Below are positions 1 to 8,734 of a stretch of DNA of 32,980 nucleotides, one piece after another (the first letter of the stretch is position 1; each line of letters starts with the position of its first letter). Origin of the DNA: an uncultured Acidimicrobiales bacterium. GTDB lineage: Bacteria; Actinomycetota; Acidimicrobiia; Acidimicrobiales; SHLQ01. The stretch covers positions 1 through 32,980 of the forward strand of contig CALJDK010000207.1 of assembly GCA_938023735.1 (NCBI GenBank), given 5' to 3'. The position numbers and the translations under genes were made by a program. A model generated the notes under the pieces. That model was given only the letters and a program-made list of their open reading frames with translations, ran no database searches and was not told the DNA's origin.

Positions 1-47
1 CGATGCGAACCTCCGAAGTACGGCTCGATCAGAAAGATACAGGCCAT
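1..47 (-). CDS. Partial CDS, DUF3524 / queuosine-tRNA mannosyltransferase-like glycosyltransferase (N-terminus only)
   Basis: The minus strand from an ATG at 45-47 reads M-A-C-I-F-L-I-E-P-Y-F-G-G-S-H and runs off the window edge. The stretch LIEPYFGGSH closely matches the N-terminus typical of DUF3524-domain glycosyltransferases, the family of human GTDC1/QTMAN, which mannosylates queuosine in tRNA(Asp). The start lies 12 nt after the alr stop, so it is probably the next gene of the same transcript. Only 15 codons are visible. The family call rests on this short motif, and the substrate of bacterial members is not shown here. Confidence 0.55.
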   Translation of the reverse strand, partial: MACIFLIEPYFGGSH

Positions 48-59
48 GAGCGATTCATC

Positions 60-1202
60 TCAGACGTACTCGCGTCGCACCCGTGTGCCGATGAGGCAGG
101 TCATTTCGTACGCAATGGTGTCGAGCTTTTCCGCCAGCTCCCACATGGTGATCTCCTCTGAGCCGTCGCGGCCAACCAGTACCACCGGCGTTCCGGCTTC
201 CACCGAGTCATCGCCACACGACACAAGGATCTGGTCCATCGTTACCGTGCCAGCCAAAGGTCGACGCTTTCCAGCGATCAGTACTTCGCCGCCAACCGAC
301 GACAGGCGACGCCGGTAGCCATCGGCATAACCAATGGGGATCGTCGCAATCGTCTCATCGACAGGCGATTCGTAGCGAAGACCATACGAATGGCGTTGTC
401 CGGCCTTGGCCCGCTTGGCCATGGACACGCTGGAATGAAGCGACATCACCGGCTGAAGATCGAGTCGACCCTCGAAGGACTGCGCCGGAGCAAGACCGTA
501 AAGCCCGATGCCGATCCGAATCATGCTGAAACAGCTCTCGGGGTGATCCATCGCGAGTGCAGTGTTGGCGGTATGCACGACGGGCGGATTGATACCGTCG
601 GCCGAAAGGGCAGCCAGGGTCTTCTCGAACAGCTCGAGCTGCTGATTGTTGTAGGGGTTGTCGGGTTCATCGGCCACGGCAAAGTGGGTATAGATCCCTT
701 CCAACATGAGCTGGTGGTTATCTTCGAGCACTCGGGCCAGCCGAACGGCGAAGTCGGGCGAGGCCCCTACTCGACCCATGCCGGTATCGACATTGATATG
801 CACGGCGGTTTCCTGGCCAGTCGCCACGGCAGCTGCCTCGGCCGCGGCCAGTCCTTCGACCGTATAGATCGAAGGTCGGAGGCTGTTGGCCATAACGAGG
901 TGCATTTGTTCGGGTTGGGGTTCTGACAGGATCAAGATCGGTGCATCGATACCGGCGTCGCGTAACGCCATGCCTTCTTCAACCAGGGCAACGGCCAACC
1001 ATGTGGCACCAGCACGCAATGCCCGAAGCGCCACCGGAACTGCACCATGGCCGTAGCCATCGGCCTTTACCACCGCACAGATCTCGGGGCTTTGCCCCTG
1101 GCGGGCACCTTGGCCGCAGGGATACGCCGCAAGGTGCTCGGTAAACACTTTCACGTTGTGTTCGATTGCGTCGAGATGAATCGACGCATGCGTGGCTCTC
1201 AC
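60..1202 (-). CDS. alr: Alanine racemase
   Basis: PLP-dependent fold-type III enzyme that interconverts L- and D-alanine for peptidoglycan; 380 residues, normal length. The PLP lysine is K46 in AVVKADGYGHG. The opposing catalytic tyrosine is Y273 in HSYGLRY, followed by the substrate loop TVTMDQ (M322). The GTG start at 1200-1202 gives the family-typical opening MRATHASIHLDAI. No strong Shine-Dalgarno precedes it. It lies 49 nt downstream of the nnr stop in a same-strand run of cell-wall and cofactor genes. Confidence 0.95.
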   Translation of the reverse strand: MRATHASIHLDAIEHNVKVFTEHLAAYPCGQGARQGQSPEICAVVKADGYGHGAVPVALRALRAGATWLAVALVEEGMALRDAGIDAPILILSEPQPEQMHLVMANSLRPSIYTVEGLAAAEAAAVATGQETAVHINVDTGMGRVGASPDFAVRLARVLEDNHQLMLEGIYTHFAVADEPDNPYNNQQLELFEKTLAALSADGINPPVVHTANTALAMDHPESCFSMIRIGIGLYGLAPAQSFEGRLDLQPVMSLHSSVSMAKRAKAGQRHSYGLRYESPVDETIATIPIGYADGYRRRLSSVGGEVLIAGKRRPLAGTVTMDQILVSCGDDSVEAGTPVVLVGRDGSEEITMWELAEKLDTIAYEMTCLIGTRVRREYV

Positions 1203-1251
1203 ATCGCCAAGGGTACAAGCGACGATGCCAAACGAAGAACCGATGCAGCCG

Positions 1252-2616
1252 CTAGCGCATCCCAGAGAGAGCCGCTCGAGCCTGCGGAATCAACTCGGCG
1301 ACATCGGTGGCGGTGAGCCCGGTTTCGGGTCCGAGCAGTGCGGCCTTTGCGTGGAGGTACGCGCCCGAAGCTGCCGCTTCTTGAGCCGGCACCCCGTGGG
1401 CCAGCAACGCGCCGATCAGTCCGGCCAACACATCACCGGTTCCCGCCGTGGCCAGTCGGGCGTCGCCGTCGGACATGACAATCGCTGGACGACGTGGTTC
1501 GGCGATGACGGTGGTGGCACCTTTGAGCAGCACCACACAGCCAAGTTCGTTCGCCGCGGTCTGAGCGGCCGCGATGCGATCGGAGTCGGGTGGCGACCCG
1601 AAAAGCTGGGAGAATTCGCCGTCGTGCGGGGTAAGCACCGTCGGCGATGAGCGTTGCCCCATCACAGCAGCGCCACGTTGCCGGTCGGCGCCCAAGTGCC
1701 AAAGCGCATCGGCGTCGAGCACGATTGGCGTATCGACCCGTGCCAACAGTTCGAGAACCCCCGTGGTTTTGTCGGGCTCTCGACCCAATCCAGGCCCGAC
1801 AACCAACGAAGAAATACGATCCACGTCGGGGGTCTCCAGCGACGTCGACATGGTCGATACGACAATCTCGGGAGCCACTGACTCGACCTCGGAGACCCCG
1901 GGGCTGCTGAGTCGAACGTACGACGCGCCTCCTCGCTGAGCGCCGCGGGCTGCCAACGTGGCCGCGCCCATCATGCCCGGCGAGCCGGCCACTACCCAGC
2001 ACGCCGCTTTCCATTTATGGGTATCAGCCCGTAGACGGGGCAACCAGGCAGCCACATCGGTCGGCTCGATCTGAAAGCTCGACGGCTCGATCAGCTTGGT
2101 AGCGTCGAGCCCAATGTCGACGATGCGGATCTCGCCTGCGGCAGAGCGCGCCGGCTCAAAGAGGAGTCCCGGCTTCAGCGCTCCGAGCACAAGGGTGCGG
2201 GTGGCTCGTACCGGTGAACCAAGCGCTACCCCGGTGAGTCCATCAAAGCCCGAGGGAATATCGACCGACAGCACTGGCGTGCCGATAGGGATTGCCGGCG
2301 CAACGTACTCGCGGGAAAGGCCCGTGCCGAAGGCGGCATCGACAACCAGATCACAGCTGGGGAGATCCTGCTGGGTCACCGGAACCTCGATACACCGAAC
2401 TCCTCGACGGGAAAGATGGCGAGCCGCAGCCCGGCCGTCGGCGCCGTTGTTGCCAGGCCCAGCGAGAACCACAACTCGTCGACCATAGGTTCCGCCGAGC
2501 AGGTCGACGGCGGCAATCGCCACCAATGCACCAACTCGGTCGATGATCGAGTCGAGCGGCTCGGTGGCCGCATCGTCGACCCGACGCATTTCGACCGGCG
2601 TGATGATCGGACGCAT
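1252..2616 (-). CDS. nnr: Bifunctional NAD(P)H-hydrate repair enzyme (epimerase + dehydratase)
   Basis: Fusion of an N-terminal YjeF_N epimerase domain (about residues 1-180) and a C-terminal ribokinase-like dehydratase (about 195-454). The pair repairs hydrated NAD(P)H. The epimerase keeps the nucleotide loop AGPGNNGADGR, in which the usual GGDG is GADG, and DIPSGFDG. The dehydratase shows VLTPHDGEF, LLKGATT and the ATP/ADP-site ATAGTGDVLAG. The epimerase half is compact compared with stand-alone enzymes. ATG at 2614-2616; the gene follows acpS by 17 nt. The link acpS-nnr-alr is common in actinobacteria. Confidence 0.93.
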   Translation of the reverse strand: MRPIITPVEMRRVDDAATEPLDSIIDRVGALVAIAAVDLLGGTYGRRVVVLAGPGNNGADGRAAARHLSRRGVRCIEVPVTQQDLPSCDLVVDAAFGTGLSREYVAPAIPIGTPVLSVDIPSGFDGLTGVALGSPVRATRTLVLGALKPGLLFEPARSAAGEIRIVDIGLDATKLIEPSSFQIEPTDVAAWLPRLRADTHKWKAACWVVAGSPGMMGAATLAARGAQRGGASYVRLSSPGVSEVESVAPEIVVSTMSTSLETPDVDRISSLVVGPGLGREPDKTTGVLELLARVDTPIVLDADALWHLGADRQRGAAVMGQRSSPTVLTPHDGEFSQLFGSPPDSDRIAAAQTAANELGCVVLLKGATTVIAEPRRPAIVMSDGDARLATAGTGDVLAGLIGALLAHGVPAQEAAASGAYLHAKAALLGPETGLTATDVAELIPQARAALSGMR

Positions 2617-2633
2617 GCGTTTCCGCTACCGAC

Positions 2634-2999
2634 CTACAAGGCAACCGCGGTGGCCTGAGCCATCGTGTCGGTGTGGGTCATGGTGAGTAGCCAACGAGAA
2701 ATGCCCATGCTCTCGGCAAGTGCTGCCGCCGTCCCGTGCAGAACCACGCTGGGCTGACCCGACTCGGCACGGTGCACTTCGATATCGGCCATCGCTACCT
2801 CGCCAATGCCCACACCCATTGCCTTCATCACCGCTTCTTTGGCCGCGAATCTGGCAGCAAAGCGTTGGGTGGGATCGTTGGCCCGCTCGGCGTAGGTTCG
2901 TTCGGCGTCGGTAAAGAGCTTGGTTCGTAGGGTTGGCGTGCGAGCCAGCGAGTCGCGAAACCGGTCGACGTCGACCAAATCGGTGCCGATGCCGATCAC
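2634..2999 (-). CDS. acpS: Holo-[acyl-carrier-protein] synthase
   Basis: Transfers 4'-phosphopantetheine from CoA to acyl carrier protein. 121 residues, full length. The Mg2+/CoA ligands are visible: D7 in MIGIGTDLVD and E55 in RFAAKEAVMKAMG. The start is GTG at 2997-2999, overlapping the stop of the upstream lipoprotein gene in a GTGA, which implies translational coupling. The C-terminus ends in an alpha/beta segment LTMTHTDTMAQATAVAL typical of the family. Confidence 0.95.
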   Translation of the reverse strand: MIGIGTDLVDVDRFRDSLARTPTLRTKLFTDAERTYAERANDPTQRFAARFAAKEAVMKAMGVGIGEVAMADIEVHRAESGQPSVVLHGTAAALAESMGISRWLLTMTHTDTMAQATAVAL

Positions 3000-3415
3000 T
3001 GAATGACCTCGCCCCGGCCAGCGATTCGCAGTTCGAGACGAATGCCGTCATCGAATTCTGCTTCGTACAACCAGGCCGGCTCGGAGCTAGCCATGAGCTC
3101 GCCCAACTGTTCCATGCCCACCTGCGAGCCATCGAACGATACGTAGGCATCGGGTGCGTAGGTCGCTCGGGCATCGGCGCACAATACCGTGCCGTCCTGG
3201 TCGATCAATCGAAAGCAGAGCTGGAGGAAGCCCTCGGCATCGAGCAGGGCAACGCCACCTGCAACCCGGCGATACGGATCGTCCGGGTCTTGGGTGGTTG
3301 TGGGGATCGAGTCATCGGCAGGAACCGCCGAGTCAGCCGAGTCGGACGACGAGCATGCCGTCGCCGCAATCAGCAGCGCGGCGACTATGAGCAGCCAGCG
3401 GGCTAGCTTCGCCAA
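2996..3415 (-). CDS. Small putative lipoprotein, function unknown
   Basis: 139-residue protein with a signal peptide: positive n-region MAKLARW, hydrophobic core LLIVAALLIAA, then a weak lipobox ATAC with the lipidation Cys at 21, and a Ser/Asp-rich tether to about residue 45. The rest (about 50-139) is a small acidic alpha/beta domain with two Cys (CFRL, VLCAD), resembling NTF2-like or DUF4878-type modules, but I cannot assign a family. The TTG start at 3413-3415 lies inside the glmS 3' end (13-nt overlap). It is supported by the signal peptide beginning there. The gene is coupled to acpS by GTGA. Confidence 0.7.
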   Translation of the reverse strand: MAKLARWLLIVAALLIAATACSSSDSADSAVPADDSIPTTTQDPDDPYRRVAGGVALLDAEGFLQLCFRLIDQDGTVLCADARATYAPDAYVSFDGSQVGMEQLGELMASSEPAWLYEAEFDDGIRLELRIAGRGEVIQ

Positions 3416-6400
3416 CGCTCGGCCAGCTTCGACACGTCAAGGGTAAGAAGGTCGACAACGCTTTGCGAACCCAGAAGGTCCTCGCGGAATGAAGGTTCGG
3501 TTTCGGTAACCGCGTCGCGAATGGCGGCATAACGGTTGCGGTACCCCTGCAGAACGCCGCGAGCGGCCGAGGCATCGAGCCGGTCGTGCAGGCGCACATG
3601 GAGCAGCGTCAGGCCAACGGTCTGGTTGTCCTTCACCTGGGGCACGATGATCGTCTGGCGGTTGTCGCGCCGGCCAACGGCAACGAGAAGCCGCTTCTCG
3701 GTAGCGACCCGATGTTTGGTTCCACGAAGCGTTGGGTCGCGATCGGTGCGCGAAGGAATGTTGAGACTGATGCCGCCCCGATCGACGATGACCGCTGCGC
3801 CATCGTCGTCGGTGTCGAGGCCTTCCACGCGGTATCGGGTGAACCCGATGACTTCGTCGACTGCCGGGTCGAGATCGGCAAGGGTGCGAAGCGAGCGGTA
3901 CGAAAGCTGATCGCGTGGTGCGCCGGCATCGAGAACCGCCTGCGCCAGGGCGATCTGAAGCAGTGTTTCGTCGGACCGAGAGATACCAACAGTGACGGTT
4001 TTGGCTTGGTGTTTGATGGCGTCGATGGGCCGAGTGAGTTCCTCGATACCAAGCGACAGTGCCGATGCCAGGTCTTCGATCGCCACGCTGGGCGTGCCGA
4101 CCTTCCCAAACTCCACCTGGTAGGAATCGAGCGGAAGATGTCCGAGTCCGTAGCGGAAGTGGGCCGAGATACGCGACGCCGTGCTGGCTTCGAGGTTGCC
4201 GTTGAGGTTTCCCGACCGCAGCTGATCGAAGAACACCTGGGCGTGCTTGGAGAGCCAGGGCCCGAGGGTGGCGATGAGGTCGCTCTTCGCTGCTGCGGGC
4301 AGGTCGGAGGCTGCTGCCTGTTCGATGATGGATCGAGATTCGCGGAGCGGCTGGGCAAACTCGTCGATGGCCCGTGCCGCCTCGTAACCGAAGAGATGGC
4401 CCGCCATCGCCGACAACACAAAGGCCAAGCGAGGATGTACCTGGGGAACTGCGATGACTTCGAGCGCGGCGTTGAAGCGGCTCTCGCCTTCGTTGGCGAT
4501 AACGATAGGTGCCGCTTTGTGTGCCCGGTAAATGGCGACCTCTTTGGCTACGTCGTCGGCAGTACTGCCAACCAGGCCAGCGGCGCAGACCAGAATCATC
4601 GGCTCAGCCGAAAGGTCGATGTGCTTTTTGTCTTCGGTGACATCGACGGCAATCGACTTGTAGCAAAGCTCGGAAAGTTTGATGCGAAGCTCGCGAGCCG
4701 AGATGTGGTTGGGGCCGTTACCGACCACGGCCCAGTATCGGCGGCTCGGAGCGTGGCGTCGGGTTGCTTCGCCGATGGCGCCCTGAGTTTCGAGGACCTT
4801 CTCCATCGCTGCCGGCAATTCGCGCAGCGAGGAAAGAAGTTGGGAACGTTCCGAGGCATCGCCGGCACCAAACAGATCAGATAAGGCCATCGCAAGAAGC
4901 GCGCCGGCGGCGATCTGGGCGTAGAACGCCTTGGTCGAAGCGACACTCATCTCAACATCGCGACCATCTGAGGTGTACAACACACCATCGGTCTTGTCGG
5001 TCAGGTCACTATTGCGCCGGTTAACGATAGCGATGACCGCAGCACCGCGACCACGGATGACATCGACGGTTCGGTTGGTATCGGTTGTGGTTCCGGACTG
5101 GCTGATGGCAATAGCCAGCGTGTCGCTCATGTCGTTGCGAAGACCAAATCCGGACAATTCGGTAGCCGGTCGAGCGTCGACCTTTACCGTAGTGTCGGCC
5201 AGCTCGTCGGTGAGGATCTTGGCCAGACTCTCGCCCGCAACCGCAGCGGTTCCCTGACCGATAACGATGACGTTCTTGATAGAGCCCGATTGAATCCGGT
5301 CGGCGATGTCGGCAGGGATGGTGTCTTCACCCAACAACGCCGAAAGTTGGCCGTCGGTCTCGGCGATCTTGCCGCGCAATGTCTTGCGGAACGACTTTGG
5401 AGCCTCGGTGATTTCTTTGAGGAGGTAGTGCGGAAACTCACCACGGTCGATATCGCGAGTGGTGATCTGAGCGGTGGCCACATCGTCGTCGGTCACGGGA
5501 AGGTCGGTGCCGTCGTATGCCTTGCGTACGATGCCCTCGACGGTGCCGGCCTGGCTGGCGTTGAGATCGATGATTTGGCCGCGGCTGGCGTTGGGGTTCG
5601 CCGGGTTGCCTGGCGTCTCGCCGTCCATACGGATGTACTCGGCGGTCTCCTCAACCACGCCGTAGGGTTCGCTGGCGATGATGTAGCTGTCTTCAGCAAG
5701 ACCCACATAAAGGGCCTGCCCACTACCCCGAAGCGCAAGCTGGAGATGATCGGGCGCCTCAGCCGAACTGCTGGCGATAGCCACCGAGCCTTCCAGACCA
5801 GCAACCGTGCGACGGAACGCTTCGGTCACATCGTGGTCGGCAAGGTGCTTCGACATGAGCGTCGGGATGACCTTGGCATCGGTGGTGATCTCGTCGTCGA
5901 TCTTGAGGCCCTCGGCCGCGATGACGTCGGCGAAGTTATCGACGTCGCCATTGAGTACGGCGGTGCAGTACGGGCCCTGACGATCGTCGGTTTGTTCGCT
6001 GTTGAGCGGGTGGGCGTTGGGTTCGGAAACGATGCCCACGCTGGCCCAGCGGGTATGGCCCAGCACCACGGTCTGTGCGGTGTCGTTGTCGAGCGCCATG
6101 CGCAGAAGGTCGTCGGCCGCGATCGCCGACCGGATAAAGCTGGTGTTGTCGCCAAGCTCACCGATCTCGGCGGCCATCTTGTAGACGAAGCTGAGTTTGT
6201 TGTCGACGACTCGAACCGCGGTGTTGGTAAAGAGCTTGTTGTGCGTGCGCTCCTCGAGCATTCGCCCCAGCGCGGCCGAATCGGTGTCGACACCATGGTT
6301 ACGGACCAGCAGGTGAAGCCCGGCCGAGTCACGGCCGCGAACTTCGAGCCGATCGAGCGCCGACAGCGCCTGCTGCGCCGCGGTCATTGCTTCGATTGCG

Positions 6401-6831
6401 GAGAGCTTGGGGTCGGGTCCACAAAGCGCCTCGACCTCGCGTGCCGTGCGAACCCGGTCGCGTTCGACGCCCCATGCGGCGTCCTTAACTCGAATGAACT
6501 CGGCGTTGATCTGTTCGAGGTCGCCGCTAATGCTTCCTTTGTCGAGCCGCTCTTCAAGCGCATCGATGTGCTCGGAGATCGAGGCGGCGCGTGCTTCGAC
6601 GTCTTTGACCGTGGCCGGGCTGGAGAGCAGCAGACGAACGCCAGGGACACCACGCAGAAGGTTGTTGGTGATTTCGAGCTGGTTGGCGATTTCGTGAAGC
6701 TGCACCGCCATATCGGCGTCGGTAAGTGCTTCGAGTCCGGCCAACGCAGCGTCGAGAGGGTCGACCGCGGCGCTGTGTTCGGGTACCGGACGCTCAGATC
6801 GGCGTTGGACAACTGCGATGATTCCGCACAT
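3403..6831 (-). CDS. glmS: Giant glutamine--fructose-6-phosphate aminotransferase-like protein (GlmS, 1142 aa)
   Basis: Makes glucosamine-6-phosphate from fructose-6-phosphate and glutamine. Canonical GlmS is about 610 residues; this one has 1142. Glutaminase domain: nucleophile C2, then an inserted helical, charged segment (about 12-155), RGRDSAG 165-171, GHTRWAS 258-264 (R261, W262), NAHP 272-275, oxyanion N294-G295, D318. Isomerase: KEI 472-474, first SIS ISQSGTTTD 576-584, VASTKAF 630-636, and residues matching E. coli E481/K485/E488/H504 at E714, K718, E721 and H737 with exact spacing. The C-terminal lysine motif QAKTVTV (K944) follows a second insertion (about 110 residues), and about 195 extra residues come after it. 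ATG at 6829-6831; Shine-Dalgarno AAGGAG at 6843-6848. It lies downstream of glmM in the same pathway. Catalytic competence is inferred from these residues. Confidence 0.85.
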   Translation of the reverse strand: MCGIIAVVQRRSERPVPEHSAAVDPLDAALAGLEALTDADMAVQLHEIANQLEITNNLLRGVPGVRLLLSSPATVKDVEARAASISEHIDALEERLDKGSISGDLEQINAEFIRVKDAAWGVERDRVRTAREVEALCGPDPKLSAIEAMTAAQQALSALDRLEVRGRDSAGLHLLVRNHGVDTDSAALGRMLEERTHNKLFTNTAVRVVDNKLSFVYKMAAEIGELGDNTSFIRSAIAADDLLRMALDNDTAQTVVLGHTRWASVGIVSEPNAHPLNSEQTDDRQGPYCTAVLNGDVDNFADVIAAEGLKIDDEITTDAKVIPTLMSKHLADHDVTEAFRRTVAGLEGSVAIASSSAEAPDHLQLALRGSGQALYVGLAEDSYIIASEPYGVVEETAEYIRMDGETPGNPANPNASRGQIIDLNASQAGTVEGIVRKAYDGTDLPVTDDDVATAQITTRDIDRGEFPHYLLKEITEAPKSFRKTLRGKIAETDGQLSALLGEDTIPADIADRIQSGSIKNVIVIGQGTAAVAGESLAKILTDELADTTVKVDARPATELSGFGLRNDMSDTLAIAISQSGTTTDTNRTVDVIRGRGAAVIAIVNRRNSDLTDKTDGVLYTSDGRDVEMSVASTKAFYAQIAAGALLAMALSDLFGAGDASERSQLLSSLRELPAAMEKVLETQGAIGEATRRHAPSRRYWAVVGNGPNHISARELRIKLSELCYKSIAVDVTEDKKHIDLSAEPMILVCAAGLVGSTADDVAKEVAIYRAHKAAPIVIANEGESRFNAALEVIAVPQVHPRLAFVLSAMAGHLFGYEAARAIDEFAQPLRESRSIIEQAAASDLPAAAKSDLIATLGPWLSKHAQVFFDQLRSGNLNGNLEASTASRISAHFRYGLGHLPLDSYQVEFGKVGTPSVAIEDLASALSLGIEELTRPIDAIKHQAKTVTVGISRSDETLLQIALAQAVLDAGAPRDQLSYRSLRTLADLDPAVDEVIGFTRYRVEGLDTDDDGAAVIVDRGGISLNIPSRTDRDPTLRGTKHRVATEKRLLVAVGRRDNRQTIIVPQVKDNQTVGLTLLHVRLHDRLDASAARGVLQGYRNRYAAIRDAVTETEPSFREDLLGSQSVVDLLTLDVSKLAERWRS

Positions 6832-6842
6832 GTTCTTCGTGG

Positions 6843-6876
6843 CTCCTTGTGGGGCAACTCACTGGCTCGTTGCCCC
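6843..6876 (-). promoter_or_regulatory. Hairpin immediately upstream of the glmS Shine-Dalgarno
   Basis: Minus-strand RNA can form a perfect 8-bp stem, GGGGCAAC (69-76 of 6800s) with GTTGCCCC (6851-6858), around a 10-nt loop. The 3' arm ends only two nucleotides before the AAGGAG ribosome-binding site of glmS (6843-6848). It could control ribosome access or simply be an intercistronic stem between glmM and glmS. There is no U-run, so it is not a classical terminator. It is not a glmS ribozyme: the sequence is far too short. Confidence 0.5.
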
Positions 6877-6935
6877 CATTCCTATCGGTCCGCGTGGCCT
6901 CCAGCGTAGGCGTTCCTTCAACCTGTCGGGCGCCG

Positions 6936-8258
6936 CTACTGAAGTGCCTCAACCGCCGCTACAAGCCGCTTCGCCGAACTGGCGGCCCGGTCGGTAGTGG
7001 CGGCCTCAACCATCACCCGAATGAGGGGCTCGGTGCCCGACTCGCGGATGAGAACCCGGCCTTGGTCGCTCAGCTCGGCTTCGACCTCAGAAACGGCTGG
7101 CCGGAGTTTGTCGTGAAGATCGACGATTCGCTCGGCGACCCGCACGTTCTCGAGAACCTGGGGAAAGCGGGTCATTGCCGCGTCGGCGACGTCGGAAAAC
7201 GCCCGGCCATCGCGCCGCACCAGATCGGCCACCCGAACAGCGGTAAGAAGACCATCGCCGGTGGTGGCAAGTTTGCGGAAAATCACATGGCCTGACTGCT
7301 CGCCACCAAGCGCGTAGCCGCCCTTGTCGAGCGCTTCGAGCACGTAACGATCGCCGACACCGGTCTCGACCACGGTGATTCCAGCGGCATCCATTGCCCG
7401 CCGGAAACCGAGGTTCGACATCACGGTCACAACAACTGCGCCGCCATCGAGTTGATCGAGCGCCGCAAAGTCAGTGGCACACATCGCAATGATCTGGTCG
7501 CCATCGACCACGACACCGTTGTTGTCGACTGCCAGCACCCGGTCGGCATCGCCGTCGAAGGCGAAGCCCAGATCGGCTTGATGCTCGATGACCGCAGCTT
7601 GCAGCGCTTCCATATGGGTCGAACCGCAGTTTGCGTTGATGTTCTTGCCATCGGGCTCGGTGAAGAGCGCAATAACCGTTGCGCCGAGGCGTTCAAATAC
7701 CGGTGCGGCTATTGCGGCGTTGGAGCCGTTGGCGCAGTCGAGCACCACCGTGCTGCCAGCCAGCGAGCGACCTTCGAGCGATGCCACCACGGCATCGGCC
7801 CAACGCTGCGCCAGAAGGTGATCGTCGCTGCTCTCGGCAAGGCCGTCGGGCAACGCAACACCATCGGCAAGCAGTTGATCGAGTTCGAGCTGAATCCGGT
7901 CCTGCACCTCGTCGGACAGCTTCAGGCCACCGGCGGCAAACAGTTTGATGCCGTTGTCGTGGAACGGATTGTGCGATGCCGAAATCATGGCGGCAGGAAC
8001 GTCATCCGCCGCAGACAGCCACGCAACCGCTGGGGTAGGAACAACTCCGAGCAGCCCAATGCTGGCGCCGCCCTGCGCAAGGCCGAGCGCGAGCGCCTGT
8101 TCGAAATCGACACCCGACTCGCGAGTATCGCGGCCGATCAAAAAACGGTTACCGGGCAACACCCGAGACGCGGCGAAGCCAAGGGCGTAGACAAAGTCGA
8201 CCGTGAGCTGGCTGTATGCCTCGCCGCGCACACCATCGGTACCGAAGGACAGACTCAT
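6936..8258 (-). CDS. glmM: Phosphoglucosamine mutase
   Basis: Converts glucosamine-6-phosphate to glucosamine-1-phosphate on the way to UDP-GlcNAc. 440 residues, four-domain alpha-D-phosphohexomutase. The start SFGTDGVRG is diagnostic. The phosphoserine is S95 in ISASHNP, the Mg2+ loop is DGDADR (235-240), the sugar loop GGEQSGH (318-324), and the phosphate-binding loop RESGTEPLIRVM (405-416). ATG at 8256-8258. It sits between rpsI and glmS, and its product pathway is directly downstream of GlmS. Confidence 0.96.
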   Translation of the reverse strand: MSLSFGTDGVRGEAYSQLTVDFVYALGFAASRVLPGNRFLIGRDTRESGVDFEQALALGLAQGGASIGLLGVVPTPAVAWLSAADDVPAAMISASHNPFHDNGIKLFAAGGLKLSDEVQDRIQLELDQLLADGVALPDGLAESSDDHLLAQRWADAVVASLEGRSLAGSTVVLDCANGSNAAIAAPVFERLGATVIALFTEPDGKNINANCGSTHMEALQAAVIEHQADLGFAFDGDADRVLAVDNNGVVVDGDQIIAMCATDFAALDQLDGGAVVVTVMSNLGFRRAMDAAGITVVETGVGDRYVLEALDKGGYALGGEQSGHVIFRKLATTGDGLLTAVRVADLVRRDGRAFSDVADAAMTRFPQVLENVRVAERIVDLHDKLRPAVSEVEAELSDQGRVLIRESGTEPLIRVMVEAATTDRAASSAKRLVAAVEALQ

Positions 8259-8319
8259 TAGGTGTCCAGTCGGCGACGCACGTCAGGTATGAAGCGATTT
8301 CTCAGGCAGAAGTGATGCA

Positions 8320-8337
8320 AAAGCGCCTTAACGCTTT
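8320..8337 (-). terminator. Weak stem-loop at the end of rpsI
   Basis: The last codons of rpsI and the following bases form AAAGCG / CGCTTT with a six-base loop on the minus strand, followed by TTGC. The stem is only 6 bp and the T-tract is short. It may partly terminate between the ribosomal genes and glmM, or do nothing. Confidence 0.3.
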
Positions 8338-8720
8338 GAGTACTGCGGAGCCTTCCGAGCCTTCTTGAGACCGTACTTTTTGCTTTCCTTCTTCCGTGGA
8401 TCACGGGTAAGGAAGCCAGCACGCTTCAGCGGTTCGCGAAGTTCGCCGTCGAGTTCGACGAGCGCCCGGGCGATACCGAGACGCACTGCGCCTGCTTGAC
8501 CGCTGGGGCCGCCACCATGAGCGGTGACCTCGACGTCGTAGTTCCCTTCGGTCTCGGTGACCTTGAAGGGCTCCATGACGTGCATGCGATGCGACGCGTT
8601 CGGGAAGAAGTCTTCGATTGGACGCTTGTTGACCGTCACGGTGCCGGTGCCCGGACGGAACCGGACTCGGGCGACAGCCCGCTTGCGGCGACCGGTTGAT
8701 TGGATGAGAGGAGTCGTCAT
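8328..8720 (-). CDS. rpsI: 30S ribosomal protein uS9
   Basis: 130-residue small-subunit protein whose C-terminal tail reaches the P-site tRNA. Seen: [11 protein letters not shown] near the N-terminus, the [23 protein letters not shown] core and the basic C-terminus [12 protein letters not shown] ending in the invariant SKR. ATG at 8718-8720, 14 nt downstream of rplM; the two genes are a conserved pair. Confidence 0.98.
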   Translation of the reverse strand: MTTPLIQSTGRRKRAVARVRFRPGTGTVTVNKRPIEDFFPNASHRMHVMEPFKVTETEGNYDVEVTAHGGGPSGQAGAVRLGIARALVELDGELREPLKRAGFLTRDPRKKESKKYGLKKARKAPQYSKR

Positions 8721-8734
8721 GATGTTGTTTCTTC

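Noticed and set aside
5290-6909. 539-codon open frame on the plus strand opposite glmS
   Set aside because: Its translation has no recognisable domain, and it lies wholly antisense to a gene with dense active-site motifs. High GC at third positions opens such frames.
6832-6935. glmS ribozyme or riboswitch before glmS
   Set aside because: The gap is only 104 nt and shows one simple hairpin without ribozyme core features; no pseudoknot elements were recognised.
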